64,000 bases of DNA, from positions 620,001 through 684,000 of the forward strand of contig NW_019028988.1 of assembly GCF_002105155.1 (NCBI RefSeq), read 5' to 3'. This document shows, piece by piece, positions 35,865 through 47,202 of the stretch. Numbering within the stretch: position 1 is the first letter of the stretch; each line of letters opens with the position of its first letter. The position numbers were made by a program, and so were the translations under genes. This DNA comes from Lobosporangium transversale. Its lineage: Eukaryota > Mortierellomycota > Mortierellomycetes > Mortierellales > Mortierellaceae. The notes below the pieces were generated by a model that saw nothing but the letters and a program-made list of their open reading frames with translations, was not told the origin of the DNA and made no database searches.

Positions 35865-38730
35865 TCAGCGTTGGGACGAGGGTATATCTGGAAATTTAGC
35901 CATAATCTTCGCATACGTTTCTTGTTGCTCTTGATGTTTAGCTTTTGCCTCTGCTTGGTCGGCCAAAAACTGCTTCTTATCATACTTGGTACTAGGATCT
36001 TCATAATCTGGGATCTCCGTTAGAAACAATTTGTCAGCATGCAACTGGATGATCTTTCGAGCATCGCCTTTTGCTATTGCTGCAGCAAGCATCATAACAT
36101 CATGCCGTGCACCAGGAGACATATTCTGGACCCTCTCATCATAGTCTACTTGCTCTTCAGATCCATCAGTATCCATAGAAGAATCGTCATCTGAGGGTTG
36201 GATATGGACACGACTGACATAGGAGCCTCTCCTACTAGCTTTTGATATCGCGACATATTCGCCCAATTCCTCTGCATCACTGACATATACTTCGTGATCC
36301 TCGTCATCGTCATCATCATGCTCCTGCCAATCTACATCCATAAGTTCGGCGGCGCTTGGTCTTGGGGCGAGGTACGACAGAAGTTTCTCAGTAACTAAGC
36401 CTTCTTCTTCCAGCAATTCATTGATGGCATGGTATATGATGGGTGTCCCGTCAAGGATCCTCGCAAATGGTGCAACCGTATTCCTTAGTCTCGCTTCACG
36501 ATCAGTGCGATTAAGGTCCCCGTAAGCTGCGCACACAAAAGGATCCTTAGAGCTTGGACTTGGTAGAGGGATGTTAGAACTTGGCACAGAAAGGTTAGGA
36601 CTTGGTAGAAGAGGGTAATTGCGCCCCATGTCCGTTGTCGTGTTGCCAGTGTCGTTGGTTGCGGCTTCCTGTGCTTCATTATCGCACACTAGGGCCCAAA
36701 GCACATCTGGATCGTGCGCGACATTGCCTGAGAGCTCATTCTTTTGACGCCTACCAAAAATTGGGACATGACCAAAGCAGTTCCTGATACTCATACTTTT
36801 GACCTCGTCCCATGATCCAGCAATGATTCTCCATGCATCATAGTTAGAGACGGCATTCACCCGCCTACCATCTACATTGAAAGGGTCCAAACGCATGCTC
36901 AGAGTCTGATTCCTTACGTTGCTCTGATAGTATCGCTTAAAAACAGATATGATTCCTGCATCAAGCGGCTGCGTGACAGAAGTCGAGTTTTTTGGTAAAA
37001 AGATAACTCCGATGTTGGGGAAGCGCCGCCTGTCCTCATCCAGGAGCTTATGGCAGCCTGCATTATCAACAAGTAGCGCAACTTTTCGCTCATTATTTTG
37101 GGCAGCAATTGATTCTTGAAACCTCTCTAGCCAACTTAAAAACACGATTCTTGTCATGTAGTCAGGGCGATGGCGAGGCTTCTTTTGGCTTCTCGTATGA
37201 GTACTGCTCAGACTTTCGTCATGATCCTCAAAATCGCTGCCATGGCCCTGAGCAGCCTCGTTCCATGGATGAATCTCTATAAGTTCCTGAAGAATGCTAT
37301 CATTATGGAAGCCTCGTGGAAGATATTTGCCTAGAAATACTCTGGTTATTACATACACTGTTTGAAATGCTTACACGCTTGAAAAATGAAAGGGGAAAAA
37401 TATGAAAAATACTCTCAAACACTTACTGAGGACAAACGGCTTTCTTTTATCTGTCCCGGTAGCATTGGTACAAAGGAGTATAGAAACCCTTGTAGACGGA
37501 ATCTTTATCCCTGCCAGCTTTTCAAAGTCCAAAGTCCATGAAGATAATGTCTGGAGAAACAAGCCAGTCTCATCGGCATTATAGATATCTTCAATGCGAT
37601 ACGCCTCCAAAGCAATCTTTATCTTTTCAACCTCCTCCGCAATAGCTTCCAGGTCAACTCCGCCCGCTTCTCCCATCATCTTATGGTATGTAATACCCCA
37701 ATGGGCCTTGAATGAGTCGAACCACCCTGATGAAAATGAGGGCTTTGCAAATTCCAAAGGACCCAACTTTGTCACAAGCATATCATAAACATGGCCCGCC
37801 ATTATCCTCATCAACGGTTGATTGACAGGCAGTCGGCGCTCGGACAAGAACTACTTCCACTGGATAAAAGGGCTGGCGCACAACTTTGAACTTATTGCCC
37901 CAATTGGCCCGCGGTTCGAGCTTGACTTTCTTTTCCCAATCGAGTAAGCGATTAATGGTATGTCGGCGAAGGTGATGCTCCTCTTCAAACGGTCCTTGCT
38001 TTGGGAAGGAATGCTTTCCGCCAAACAGCTGATGGTTGGCTACATGACTCTTCCACATTTGAAGGATATATTCCTTCACGTCAAAGCTATGTATTTCGTA
38101 CTTTGAAGTGGATGGTTTGGGCATTAAAACCACAGGCTTATTGATGCGTCCCGCAGGCCCATGTTTAGAGCCGACAGATTGAAACCGTTGGGGGCTTTGT
38201 ATAGGCTGTTGTCGGAACTGTTGTGGGGGCTGTGCCGCGGACAGCAGCGGATACTGTGGTGGTGGTGGTAGAAGGGGTGTTTGAAGCCGCTGTGTAAGTT
38301 GGGGCGCAGGAGATAGTTGATTCAGTGGTGTTGGGCGCTGCTGTTGAAGTTGTGGTGCGGGCGGCTGTAGATTGAGCGGTGGAGGGAGTTGATATGGAGT
38401 TTGCGGTGGAGGGAGGAGTGGATACTGTGCTAGTGGAAGCGGTGCAGGAAACTGTTCTGAAGATTGTGATGAAGGCAGCACGGAACTAAGCCATGGGGGA
38501 TGTTGCTCTGACGAGTTTTGTTTTGATGAGCCTTGCATTGAGGAGTCTTTCTTTTGTGCATCAAGAATCTGCTGCCTATACTTCCATAAGTCCAAAGGAG
38601 CCTCTTGAGAACTCGTGGAAAGCTGTTGAGACTTTCTATGACTAGGCGAAGCTAGCAGATCGCTATGCATATTCGTCTCGTTGTAGTTCACAAATATCAA
38701 GCGCTGTTGAATGGGTGTTTGAGACTCCAT
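35865..38730 (-). CDS. Pogo/Tigger-type DDD transposase, probably disrupted
   Basis: The catalytic part is clear. Exon 37850-37427 covers a CENP-B-type helix-turn-helix end (LPVNQPLMRI, then GWFDSFKAHWGI) and the first catalytic Asp in YNADETGLF. Exon 37330-35865 has the second Asp in LLVDNAGCH and the third in PKNSTSVTQPLDAG, 34 residues apart. An acidic C-terminal extension (about 250 residues) follows. The intron at 37426-37331 is supported by phase and by family sequence (FVLS|KYLPRGF). The upstream frame, from an ATG at 38730, is Pro/Gln-rich and reaches the helix-turn-helix region in a different frame. In the correct frame a TAG sits at 37853-37851, just before FLSERRLPVN. Either a small intron ends at that TAG or this copy carries a frameshift and stop. 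Confidence 0.82.
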
Positions 38731-39359
38731 TGTAAATAAATGCAAATGGTAAGAAGTAGGGAGATTATGAGTGGATGAGTGAAGCAGGAATAGTTTTGTT
38801 GTAGATTGAGGATTTTTATGCCAGTATTTATTCAAGGACTGTTGCCATGTTTAAGCGCTAAATGCTGAGTTGACTCTCTGCAAACTTTGATCAAGGTTAA
38901 TTAGAGATGATTGTTATGATTATTATTGGCTCATGAGTTCCAAGGCCGATATTTTCGAGTCTTGAAGCCAAAGAGATTGTTGCCAGACAGAACTTTTTAT
39001 TAAAGTCTCGCCTGACCGTCACACCATGTTCTAACCTAATGAATAAAAATGAAAGTGCCCCTGAGGTGCTTGCCTCGATACGCAACACACATCGCTTTCA
39101 GAGGCCAGGTGGCTCCATGGGGCTACTTAGAGTCACAATCATCCACAATCATCAATGATATTATTATAAATCTATCTGCGGATGGAGAGCGTGACAAAAA
39201 TCGGAATTTCACGAACCTTTTTCAGCAAGTGGTGTTTGAAAGCTGTATCATTGGGCTTTATTGTGCATCTTTAGACCGGTGTCAATATTGCCAAAAGTTC
39301 CGACTTCTGAAAGGAATGTAAAAAAACAACCCGGGCAACCATTTGCCAGTGCTTCAGCC

Positions 39360-40912
39360 TTATTCGCGACGACGTATGAAATACGAAGGGCGAGTATATT
39401 TCAGATCTTGGGGTTCTTGGGGTGAAGGCCCAGGAGGCGAAGCCTGACGCCCACGAACCGCCTCTGCCACGCGCTGTACAAGCGGCTACGAGTAACAAGA
39501 AAACATTGAGCTGATTAATAATAGATCTAATTTATAATGCAATGTGGATCAAAGCTCGAACATGACAAGGGTACCTGCACGTCTTCCAGAATCCCAAGCC
39601 CACCACACATCCGTGAGAAAGTTGATCTATCGGTGGGCAAATGCATCCGACCAACTTCCTTCGGGATGTATAGTGCCTCGGACCTCAACTCCATCATGTA
39701 AAATCTCATTGCTGTACCTAAAACGCATTGGCTTTATAGTGTTAAAAAACATATATATGTGCATACGTAAAATACAGATATTTGAAACCTACTTTGGACA
39801 AGCACACCAACAACCACTGGGTTATTGATGTTACCCCAGACCATCTTGTTTAAAGACAGCTTCATCATGGAGAGCAGCTTGAGATAATCAAACGATAGGA
39901 GTTTCCCAGCCTTGATCCCAGGTTTTTTCACTTCCACGAGGAGAACTGGAAAGTCATCTACCCGTGCGATGATGTCGGGTCGGAATTCTTCCAGACTGGC
40001 ATCCAGGGATGGCATCTCCTCGAGGCGAGAATCTCTAGCAGATGTTAAGACATAAATCGAGCGTTAAACGATTTTAGGGGAAACTTTGCCGGTTGGCAGA
40101 TACTTATAAATGAATTCGTGATTACATGGCAATTGTTGCTCCCAATCCATGCAGGAGCGTCTCAATTACAGGAGTAACGAAGAAATGCTGGTATGTCGCT
40201 TCATTGAGCGATTGGCCTTTCTTGGTCCCCCATATTCGATCGGTACAGGTCATATTCTGGATTACCTTGAACGTGAGCGAATTTCTGACAGCATTTGGTG
40301 CCTTGGAAAGCTTATCCTGGAAATGCTGATAATCCTGGGTACCCGCAGTTCGGGTTCATCCTTTAAGGAAACTGCAATGTTCCTCGGGTATCCTGGTTAC
40401 TTTCCTGGTCCCAAATATCTCTCCAAGAACCTGGTCACTAACCAGCGATTTAAGAATTGATTTCGAAAAGATAAAGTTGAGAGTTCTAGAGATATTACGG
40501 CAAGGGAGTTTTTAATATAAGTATCAACTCCGCATTCCACGCTCTACGAACACAGTTGCGAACACAGTTGCGAACACAGTGACATACAATAACTCATCAG
40601 CTTTTTTCAAAGTCGCTTCTTTCTTCACAAATATTTCCCGCGCCTCCATTGCCTTCAACGAAACATCTACGTTATTAATAATCAAGTGTTCATGGGAAAG
40701 GCGGCAAGATGTTGTTCCTCGGCCGACGAGATTCGTAACAATAGAGAGTCCCTATTAGTTGCATGTTAGTTGCATATTAGTTGGCAGTTCAATGTTTTTG
40801 GAATGCTATTTCAGCACTTGGCAATCTAATTGAAAGGGAGAGAACACACTTTTGAAGAGTTGCTCTTTTTCTTATTGGCAGTAATTTTATTGGCAGTAGT
40901 GAATTTAGGCAT
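39360..40912 (-). CDS. PD-(D/E)XK nuclease-like protein carried by the transposon
   Basis: Seven exons with consistent phases (40912-40850, 40751-40588, 40485-40401, 40334-40126, 40034-39793, 39711-39575, 39485-39360) close to 341 residues. The N-terminus is Lys/Ser-rich (KKKSNSSK). The centre holds LEEFRPDIIARVDDFPVLL followed by VEVKKPG. This places Pro-Asp at 193-194 and Glu-Val-Lys at 208-210, the spacing of a PD-(D/E)XK nuclease core, with an upstream Glu (189/190) as the usual extra helix acid. A helix (LKLLSMMKLSLNKMV), a strand (VVVGVLVQ) and a RFYMMELRSE strand follow, fitting the alpha-beta core. The tail is Pro-rich (SPPGPSPQEPQDLKYTRPSY). The exact family is unknown to me, and nuclease activity is inference from the motif. 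It is co-oriented with and upstream of the transposase, inside the inverted repeats, and shows no frame damage. Confidence 0.75.
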
Positions 40913-41035
40913 GTTGAAGAAAATGTTGATTGAGAGTGTTGGATAATTGGATAATGGGTGATTCAGCTCTTTTTATAAATAGTGCAGCGTTTATCTTTTG
41001 GAACGGTAAAGCACGGAGCTCTCGGGACAGCATAA

Positions 41036-41302
41036 TGTAATGCAATGCACACAAAGTGCCATCCATGAGGAGTACTTTTAGACTTGGTTTTTCACATTCC
41101 CAGCCCCCCGGAAAAAGTAATAAAGTGACGAGCTGTAGATTTATTAAATGTTATATATCGAATAAGTATGAGGGAGTGAGTGGTGAGTGAACAACAAAGG
41201 CCAAACATTCTTGTCCATGTGCGGCTGCGGATGCTCCGGATCCTCCTTCTTTTGTCTTGTATGTTATAATATTGATAATAGTAATAATATGATTATTAAT
41301 AT

Positions 41303-41343
<41 letters not shown>

Positions 41344-42191
41344 AGAATCGAGTACTGGCAAAATGTTATATCAGCTGTAGACTGAAAAAATGTTGAGGTG
41401 GTTACTATTATGGCAATTGACAGCGAGAATGACAGAGGCGACAGTGAAAAGGATCAAGACTTGCTCCATCTCGAAGCAGACAGAAAACCAACTGCAGAGA
41501 CAGCGCTGGTCACTAACAATCATCACCATGGCGAAGATGGTGGGATTTTGCCACCGCGAAGATGGCTGTTAAACTCTCCCTGCCCTAAGGGTAGAGAGGG
41601 ACCAATGCAGCTGCAACTGTGTCTGCTGCTTGAGAAAGAGTTTGGACGTCCAGCCTGTAGAATTGCTTCTTGCTTGCGGAGGGCCTCGAAGCAGACAGAA
41701 AACCAACTGCAGAGACAGCGCTGGTCACTAACAATCATCACCATGGCGAAGATGGTGGGATTTTGCCACCGCGAAGATGGCTGTTAAACTCTCCCTGCCC
41801 TAAGGGTAGAGAGGGACCAATGCAGCTGCAGCTGTGTCTGTTGCTCGAGAGAGTAGCCGACATCGTGAATAGAACGGACTAGAGAAGAGGGACTTGCTTG
41901 ATGGCTGATGCTATGATTGTGTCGTGTTTGATGATTGACAAAAGAAAAAAAAAAAAATACCACAAGATCTTTTCAAGCTTACGCCATCACCTTCCCTCAG
42001 TTGCAATCCCTTCCTTTAGCTACAATCTCCCTCACTTGCCAGTCACTTACCTGCCCTCCTGCCATGTTTGACATAGAGAGGTCAGCTTACAATAGTATTT
42101 TTGAATTGAGAGGCTCTTAGCCAACCAATGGCCTAGAAATATATCAAATTCGAAATTTGTACAAAAATGTACAATTATCGAGATTCCACTG
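41036..42191 (-). repeat. Right terminal inverted repeat
   Basis: About 1,156 bp, the inverted copy of 34703-35848. Most of the length difference comes from a longer A run (about 41308-41340). Open frames in the two arms (for example 35107-35496 and 41398-41787) are mirror images and change frame between repeats, so I do not call them genes. Confidence 0.93.
41470..41844 (-). repeat. 160-bp direct repeat pair inside right arm
   Basis: Mirror image of the left-arm pair: units 41470-41629 and 41685-41844, with the same 55-bp spacer. Confidence 0.88.
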
Positions 42192-44490
42192 TAGTTGAGA
42201 CAGAGAAAAACTGACATGTAAACATACTCATAAATAAATGTAATGTGTACAGTACACGAATATTCATTCAACAAAAAAAACTCAGCTGCGAACTGTTGGC
42301 TTCAGCAATTCAGCAAGGATGGATGAACAAATAAATACAAAATGTACATGTAAGAATATAAGAAAGGGGATAAGAAAAAAAAAAAAAAAAAAAAAAACTC
42401 CGTCTTGCTCCATGGCATGGTTTATACACAATGGATAAACTCTTGGAAGATGCAACATGTGTCAAAGTTTGATGAGCATAGAAAGAATGTGGATTGACGA
42501 CATTGATCTGTTGTTTTGTCGCTATGTTTATAATGCAAGGCGGAACAAATTTCTAACAGAGGTCAACTGATTCATTTATTACACGCATTTTGCATTTGTG
42601 TTGGCGCGCATACATCTAAAGACACACAAAAAAAACCTGAAAGTCAGTTGAGCAAAGTAAAAGCGCCCATACACACCATGCAACCTGTATCCTAACAATT
42701 AGCCTGACTATCGAGGCTGGTCTTTAAAAAAAACTCCTTGAATTGATGAATTATATATATATACCATGATTAGAGTGTACATGCACATGTAGGCTGAAGG
42801 CTCCAAAGACATCTGAACCCATGGCTTCCTCTATTCTCCAAGTCTTTCTAGGTTTGGATTTATCCTTGAAGGTTTTATTATGCTTTGCCCTACACCATTA
42901 CATTCTTTTTCTTTTATTTCTTTTTCCCTTTGCTAAATTGTAGACCATGTTCCCAGCATATCGTTTAGAAAACGTGGTCATGCTGTGTGTATAGGTATAC
43001 AATCCAAACATGCATCTATGCATATAGCAAAGGGATCGTAGTGAATCGGATGAAGTAATTCATTTAAGGAACCAAAGTTGTAGGCATAATGTGTGCTTGT
43101 GGACTTTTTTTTGCATGCATCAAGAGCTATTTCTTTTTATTGTTGTTAAGAATGATTTCAGTCAATTAGCGTGAAGCCCCACCCCACGAAATGATTAAGA
43201 ACCATGAGGGGGGAGAAGAAGAAAAAAAAAGAAAATTGGCGCTTGTCCAACATGCACCTCCCCATCTGTTTGTCTGTTTTTGTCAAAGAGAGGATTGCTC
43301 TCGTTTCTATGCTTCCCAATTCAGGCGAATCAGAAGCAGAGCTTGATGTCAATGTAATGAACCGGGGATTCAAAAAAAAAAAAAAAAAAAAAAAAAGAAT
43401 CAGATTAGAGCCTCGGCTGACGGGGCGATTGTTTATCTGATGGAATTTCCAGATTTTGTCCCCACTCGTGCTTAGTTAGTGCTAACTCACTTTTTTGTTT
43501 GACTTTGGGCGCCATGCAAATTAGGAGATCCATAAACAACAACAGAGCAGAAACTTTGTCTGAGTTGCCCATCTTTTTATTATATATACATGTATATATC
43601 ATACATCATTCTTTTTTCTAAGCTAAAGTTATACATGTAGACTATATGCTTTTTTTTTTTTTTTCTTGTAGTCATCATCCGACCGGGCATCAATGCTCAA
43701 ATAGACCCGGAACCTTGCTTACTTGGGTTCTATTATTGTGTTCTTTGACCATGTCATCTTGTCTTGTCCTGACCGATTTTCTTTTATCCCTCCACGGAAT
43801 AAGAACCGTTTATCTCTTCATGTTCGTCATTAATTCTTTTTTGCATCCTTTGCGGACCTTGATCCATTTATGGTGTTTGATCTTCATTTCAGTTTATCAG
43901 CATCGTCTTTTTTTTTTCTTTTTTTTTTTTTTTCCCCCTCTCTTTTTTTTTCTGGGTTTTCCTGTTTCATATCATTACTCTTACTCTTGGGGGCCTGTAT
44001 GTGAAGTAAGGTGGTCATTAATAGCCCGATCTTGAGTAAAGTCGGTCAGGGATCTGATAAAGAAGATTGGGCTTTCTCTTTCCCTCTCTTCTCTCTTTTT
44101 CCTCCCTTTGTCTTTGGCTGCGCTTCTCACGGCTCTTAATTCACGCGTGTTTTCGGAAGAAGTATGTGTGTAACATGCAGTTCATGTACACCTTGAGAAG
44201 TATCCACATTCAATTCAATAATATATATTTATATATTTATATTTCTTTACTGAGACAGAAGCATGCAGATCAACCAACCTGTTATCAACTATAAAATCCA
44301 ACAATATAATCCTTCACCATTTTTTTTTTTTTTTTTTTTTTTTTTGTTTTCTCTCTCTTTCTCTTTCTCTTTCTTTTTCTCTCTCTCTCTCTCTCTCTCT
44401 CTTTACTTTCTTGTTCTTGCTTGATACTCACATCCTACCTATCAACACTTCAACAACCTTGTAACAACAACACAAAAAAAAAAATAAAAA
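42192..44490. other. Intergenic, 2.3 kb, homopolymer- and pyrimidine-rich
   Basis: Begins with the right-hand TA target copy. No gene supported. A short minus frame (MAPKVKQKSELALTKHEW, about 43514-43402) is protein-like but has no partner exons. There are A/T runs near 42377-42398, 43372-43396 and 44321-44345. A CT-repeat (about 44348-44404) immediately precedes the secreted-protein gene and probably lies in its promoter or leader. Confidence 0.5.
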
Positions 44491-45065
44491 ATGCGTTTCT
44501 CAATCATCGCCGTCCTCGCCTCCGTCGTTGCTGTCACCAGCGCTCTTGAGTACCCTTTCAAGCCCAACGGCCCATGCGTTTCCAAGTGCTTGATGGTGTG
44601 TTTTTCAGAATCAATAACAGCAACAAACAAAAAAAAGAGACAATAACAATCATATCTTTTCATTCATTCATTCATTCAAAAAAAAACTCATTCATGCTTT
44701 CTTTAATATGTATATTTGTTTTATAGGACATTGGCAAGAGCATGAACCCCAACTATACCGATGATCCCAACAGCCCTTACTTCTTGGAGTCGCTTGGATA
44801 CGGCCACGAGAGAGGCACTCCCACCTACACCACATTCATGTACAAGGCGGGTATGTGCTACCAGAGCTGCCCTAAGGAGGAGTTGGATCTTTATCAGGAA
44901 CAGTTCCAGGCCAAGGCTGAGTGGTACAAGAAGGCCAAGGCTGAGGCCGAGGCCAAGGGTGCTGCAGGCGATGGAGCCAATAAGCCCAGCGCCGCCAACG
45001 GTTTGGTTGCTGGCTCTAGTGCCTTTATCGGTGCCGCTGCCGCTGTTGTCGTTGCTCTCCTTTAA
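44491..45065 (+). CDS. Small secreted, probably GPI-anchored protein
   Basis: Two exons (44491-44595, 44727-45065), phase 0, give 147 residues. A signal peptide is clear (MRFSIIAVLASVVAVTSA, cleavage near residue 18-19). The mature part has four Cys (CVSKC near the N-terminus and CYQSC near residue 85), a helical charged stretch (EWYKKAKAEAEAKG), and a C-terminal Ser/Ala-Gly site followed by a hydrophobic tail (AFIGAAAAVVVALL), typical of GPI attachment. I recognise no family beyond small Cys-containing surface proteins of fungi. It probably sits on the cell wall or plasma membrane. The coding sequence is noticeably richer in GC and in preferred codons than its surroundings, suggesting high expression. 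Confidence 0.85.
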
Positions 45066-45199
45066 ACATCTTTTCTTTTTAACTTCACTCTGTAATTAGT
45101 AACCATACTACACTATTATATAATAATAAATTAAACTACTCATGGCGTTTATTGAGACCTTGAAAAAAAAGGGGGAAAAAAAAGAGAGATGCATATTTT

Positions 45200-47038
45200 T
45201 CAGGACCCGAGTTCTAAATCCACAGTCTTCATAAAATCGATCACTTCTTGCACCAAGGATCCATTATCTCCTTTGTTACCATGCGAAACTTTAAGAATAT
45301 TTAAAGACAACCTCAGTATCTCATGCGAGAGTCGCACAGAAGTCAATCCACCCTCTATGTCATTCCACAGACTTTTGGCAAGTGTGAAACAGTGTAAGCC
45401 CACCAAGGGATGATGTCTTGGATAGATCATCAAATAGAGCGCCAAGATGAATGCTCCAATCTTAGATGCCAAGGTCCAGGACTGATGTTCGAGACAGGTA
45501 TTAAAGAATGACGTTGCGTTCGTCATCACAGTTGTCGTAAATGGCTTCGGATGACTGTGCTGTGTGGTCTGAAGCGTTTGATAAACCTCAAAAAGCTTGG
45601 ATGTGTACTCCCGTTCCGAGACCCCTGTCTGGATCAGGGGTACCAGAGAGTGAAGGACATAACTTGTAAACGTTGCTCGCGTGAAGATCGATGGAGGTTG
45701 AAGAGTTGGGGCCGGGACTTGTAGAAATCGTGCTCCGGGTAAGACGATGGGTTTAAACTGCTCTGTAAGCCACTCTCCACTTACTTTATTCTTCCCTCGC
45801 TCTGGCCCATCGTCGTTCCCCTCGATTAAATCATCCAGGATCCGGAAGCCTGATTGTTTGACCTTTGAAACATCATCGCTATCTCCTTGATCTTGATCCG
45901 ACAATCCATCGGACTTTTCACAACTTTGATCATTCCCACACCGCGGACAACGACACTCGAAAAAGTACTTTTCCCGTAACAATTGTCTCCGTTCTAAACG
46001 CTGGACTCCATTATCAACATAGGATGTACAAATCTCTTGACCTGTCTCAATATCTTCAAGAGCCCTCACCACCTGCAGTTTACCCTCATACATTACAGTC
46101 GCGTTCGGTCGACACGAATGATTGAACAAAGCGCCCACTGGGAAAGTTCCTTCTGCCATCGTGAAAAGTTGTGCATCATGAACTGAAAAGTTGTTACAAT
46201 GAAATCGGCATAGATACTGCATTAGCTCCGTCACTGATGGTGGCTCGCCTCCACTAATCTCACTCTTGAACACAAACTTGGATCCCAATAGTTGTTGGCG
46301 GACCCTTGTAGCAATCTGCCGATACTTGCTTATAAGACTTGGGTCTGATATGCTTTCATGGCCGAGCAATGTTGAAAACACATAAGCTGTCAGTCCCAAA
46401 GGCTCTTCTTTCTTGTCCGCAGCTTCCCAAGTTGATGGTGGGCTTGATCCTAGTCCTCTTATTTCAGTTTCTGTTCCGGTTTCCGATCCAGAATCAGAGT
46501 CAAGCCTTGTTTCAGCCTTAATGGCAGTGGTAGTCTTGGTTTTTATACCATCGGGAGCTGTTGCCTCATATGCAGCTGAGAAAATGTGCGCATCCTCCGA
46601 TTCCTTGTAGGCCCCATTCCTAAGCCGCTCGATCGATATGGCTATCATCTTCAACATTTCGTAATCTAAATCCTCCATATCCTTGTCCGTACAGATCCAA
46701 CGATGCCAGCCCTTCCACGCAATTGTGAAGCAATCTCGATCACAATAGTACCGTTTCTTACAAACAGAACACCTTTCCAATTCAACTGTTTGTTGCTGCC
46801 CCAACTCTGAGGCCTTCTTTAAAACCTTCCTTTGACTGTTCCTTGTTTGAAAGCAGGTCTCACAGTGTTGGGGGCGATGAGTTGGAAAAATAATCGGGTT
46901 GCATAATGGACGCGATGTGATCACAACTGAACCTTTGGTGAGTCTCTGCAAGGCCACTACTTTACGATACTTTTGCTTGTCGCTGACAAGCCCTAGACCA
47001 TGGCACTCGAGGTACCGTGCAAGATCGGTGGCGGACAT
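45200..47038 (-). CDS. SET/MYND-domain protein, SMYD-like
   Basis: A single exon of 612 residues. A split SET domain surrounds a MYND zinc finger, the SMYD arrangement. The N-terminal SET piece includes VVALQRLTKGSVVITSRP. The MYND finger runs from HCETC through CSVCKKRYYCDRDC to HRWIC. The second SET piece carries GALFNHSCRPNATV with the catalytic-core NHSC, and ICTSYVDN followed by a post-SET Cys cluster (FECRCPRCGND). SMYD enzymes are S-adenosylmethionine-dependent lysine methyltransferases of histones or cytosolic proteins. The substrate here is unknown. An acidic Ser/Asp insertion after the post-SET motif and a helical C-terminus complete the protein. It starts 165 bases downstream of the Bir1-like stop on the same strand. 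Confidence 0.9.
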   Translation of the reverse strand: MSATDLARYLECHGLGLVSDKQKYRKVVALQRLTKGSVVITSRPLCNPIIFPTHRPQHCETCFQTRNSQRKVLKKASELGQQQTVELERCSVCKKRYYCDRDCFTIAWKGWHRWICTDKDMEDLDYEMLKMIAISIERLRNGAYKESEDAHIFSAAYEATAPDGIKTKTTTAIKAETRLDSDSGSETGTETEIRGLGSSPPSTWEAADKKEEPLGLTAYVFSTLLGHESISDPSLISKYRQIATRVRQQLLGSKFVFKSEISGGEPPSVTELMQYLCRFHCNNFSVHDAQLFTMAEGTFPVGALFNHSCRPNATVMYEGKLQVVRALEDIETGQEICTSYVDNGVQRLERRQLLREKYFFECRCPRCGNDQSCEKSDGLSDQDQGDSDDVSKVKQSGFRILDDLIEGNDDGPERGKNKVSGEWLTEQFKPIVLPGARFLQVPAPTLQPPSIFTRATFTSYVLHSLVPLIQTGVSEREYTSKLFEVYQTLQTTQHSHPKPFTTTVMTNATSFFNTCLEHQSWTLASKIGAFILALYLMIYPRHHPLVGLHCFTLAKSLWNDIEGGLTSVRLSHEILRLSLNILKVSHGNKGDNGSLVQEVIDFMKTVDLELGS

Positions 47039-47202
47039 GGCGCTTCATGAGGAAAAAGCTTTGATTCCGCCCAAAAAAAAACTCGCTTACATGTTGATCT
47101 GTCAAATATCACGTGAATTCTATTAAATTGATATTATAGCATAAATATACAGAAAAGTAACAAATACAATACAACAGTGATAAAATATATAAAAAAGATC
47201 CA

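Larger units (their letters stand above)
34703..42191. mobile_element. Pogo/Tigger-like DNA transposon with 1.15 kb inverted repeats and a nuclease cargo gene
   Basis: A 7,489-bp element. It begins CAGTGGAATCTCGATAATTG and ends with the reverse complement. It is flanked on both sides by TA (34701-34702, 42192-42193), the target site used by the pogo/Tigger group of Tc1-mariner elements. Both ends extend into long inverted repeats. Inside are two genes on the same strand: a DDD transposase (35865-38730) and a seven-exon gene with a PD-(D/E)XK signature (39360-40912). Pogo-type elements usually have short terminal repeats and one gene in about 2 kb, so the size, repeat length and extra gene are unusual. 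Near-identity of the two arms suggests recent movement or repair between arms. Confidence 0.93.
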
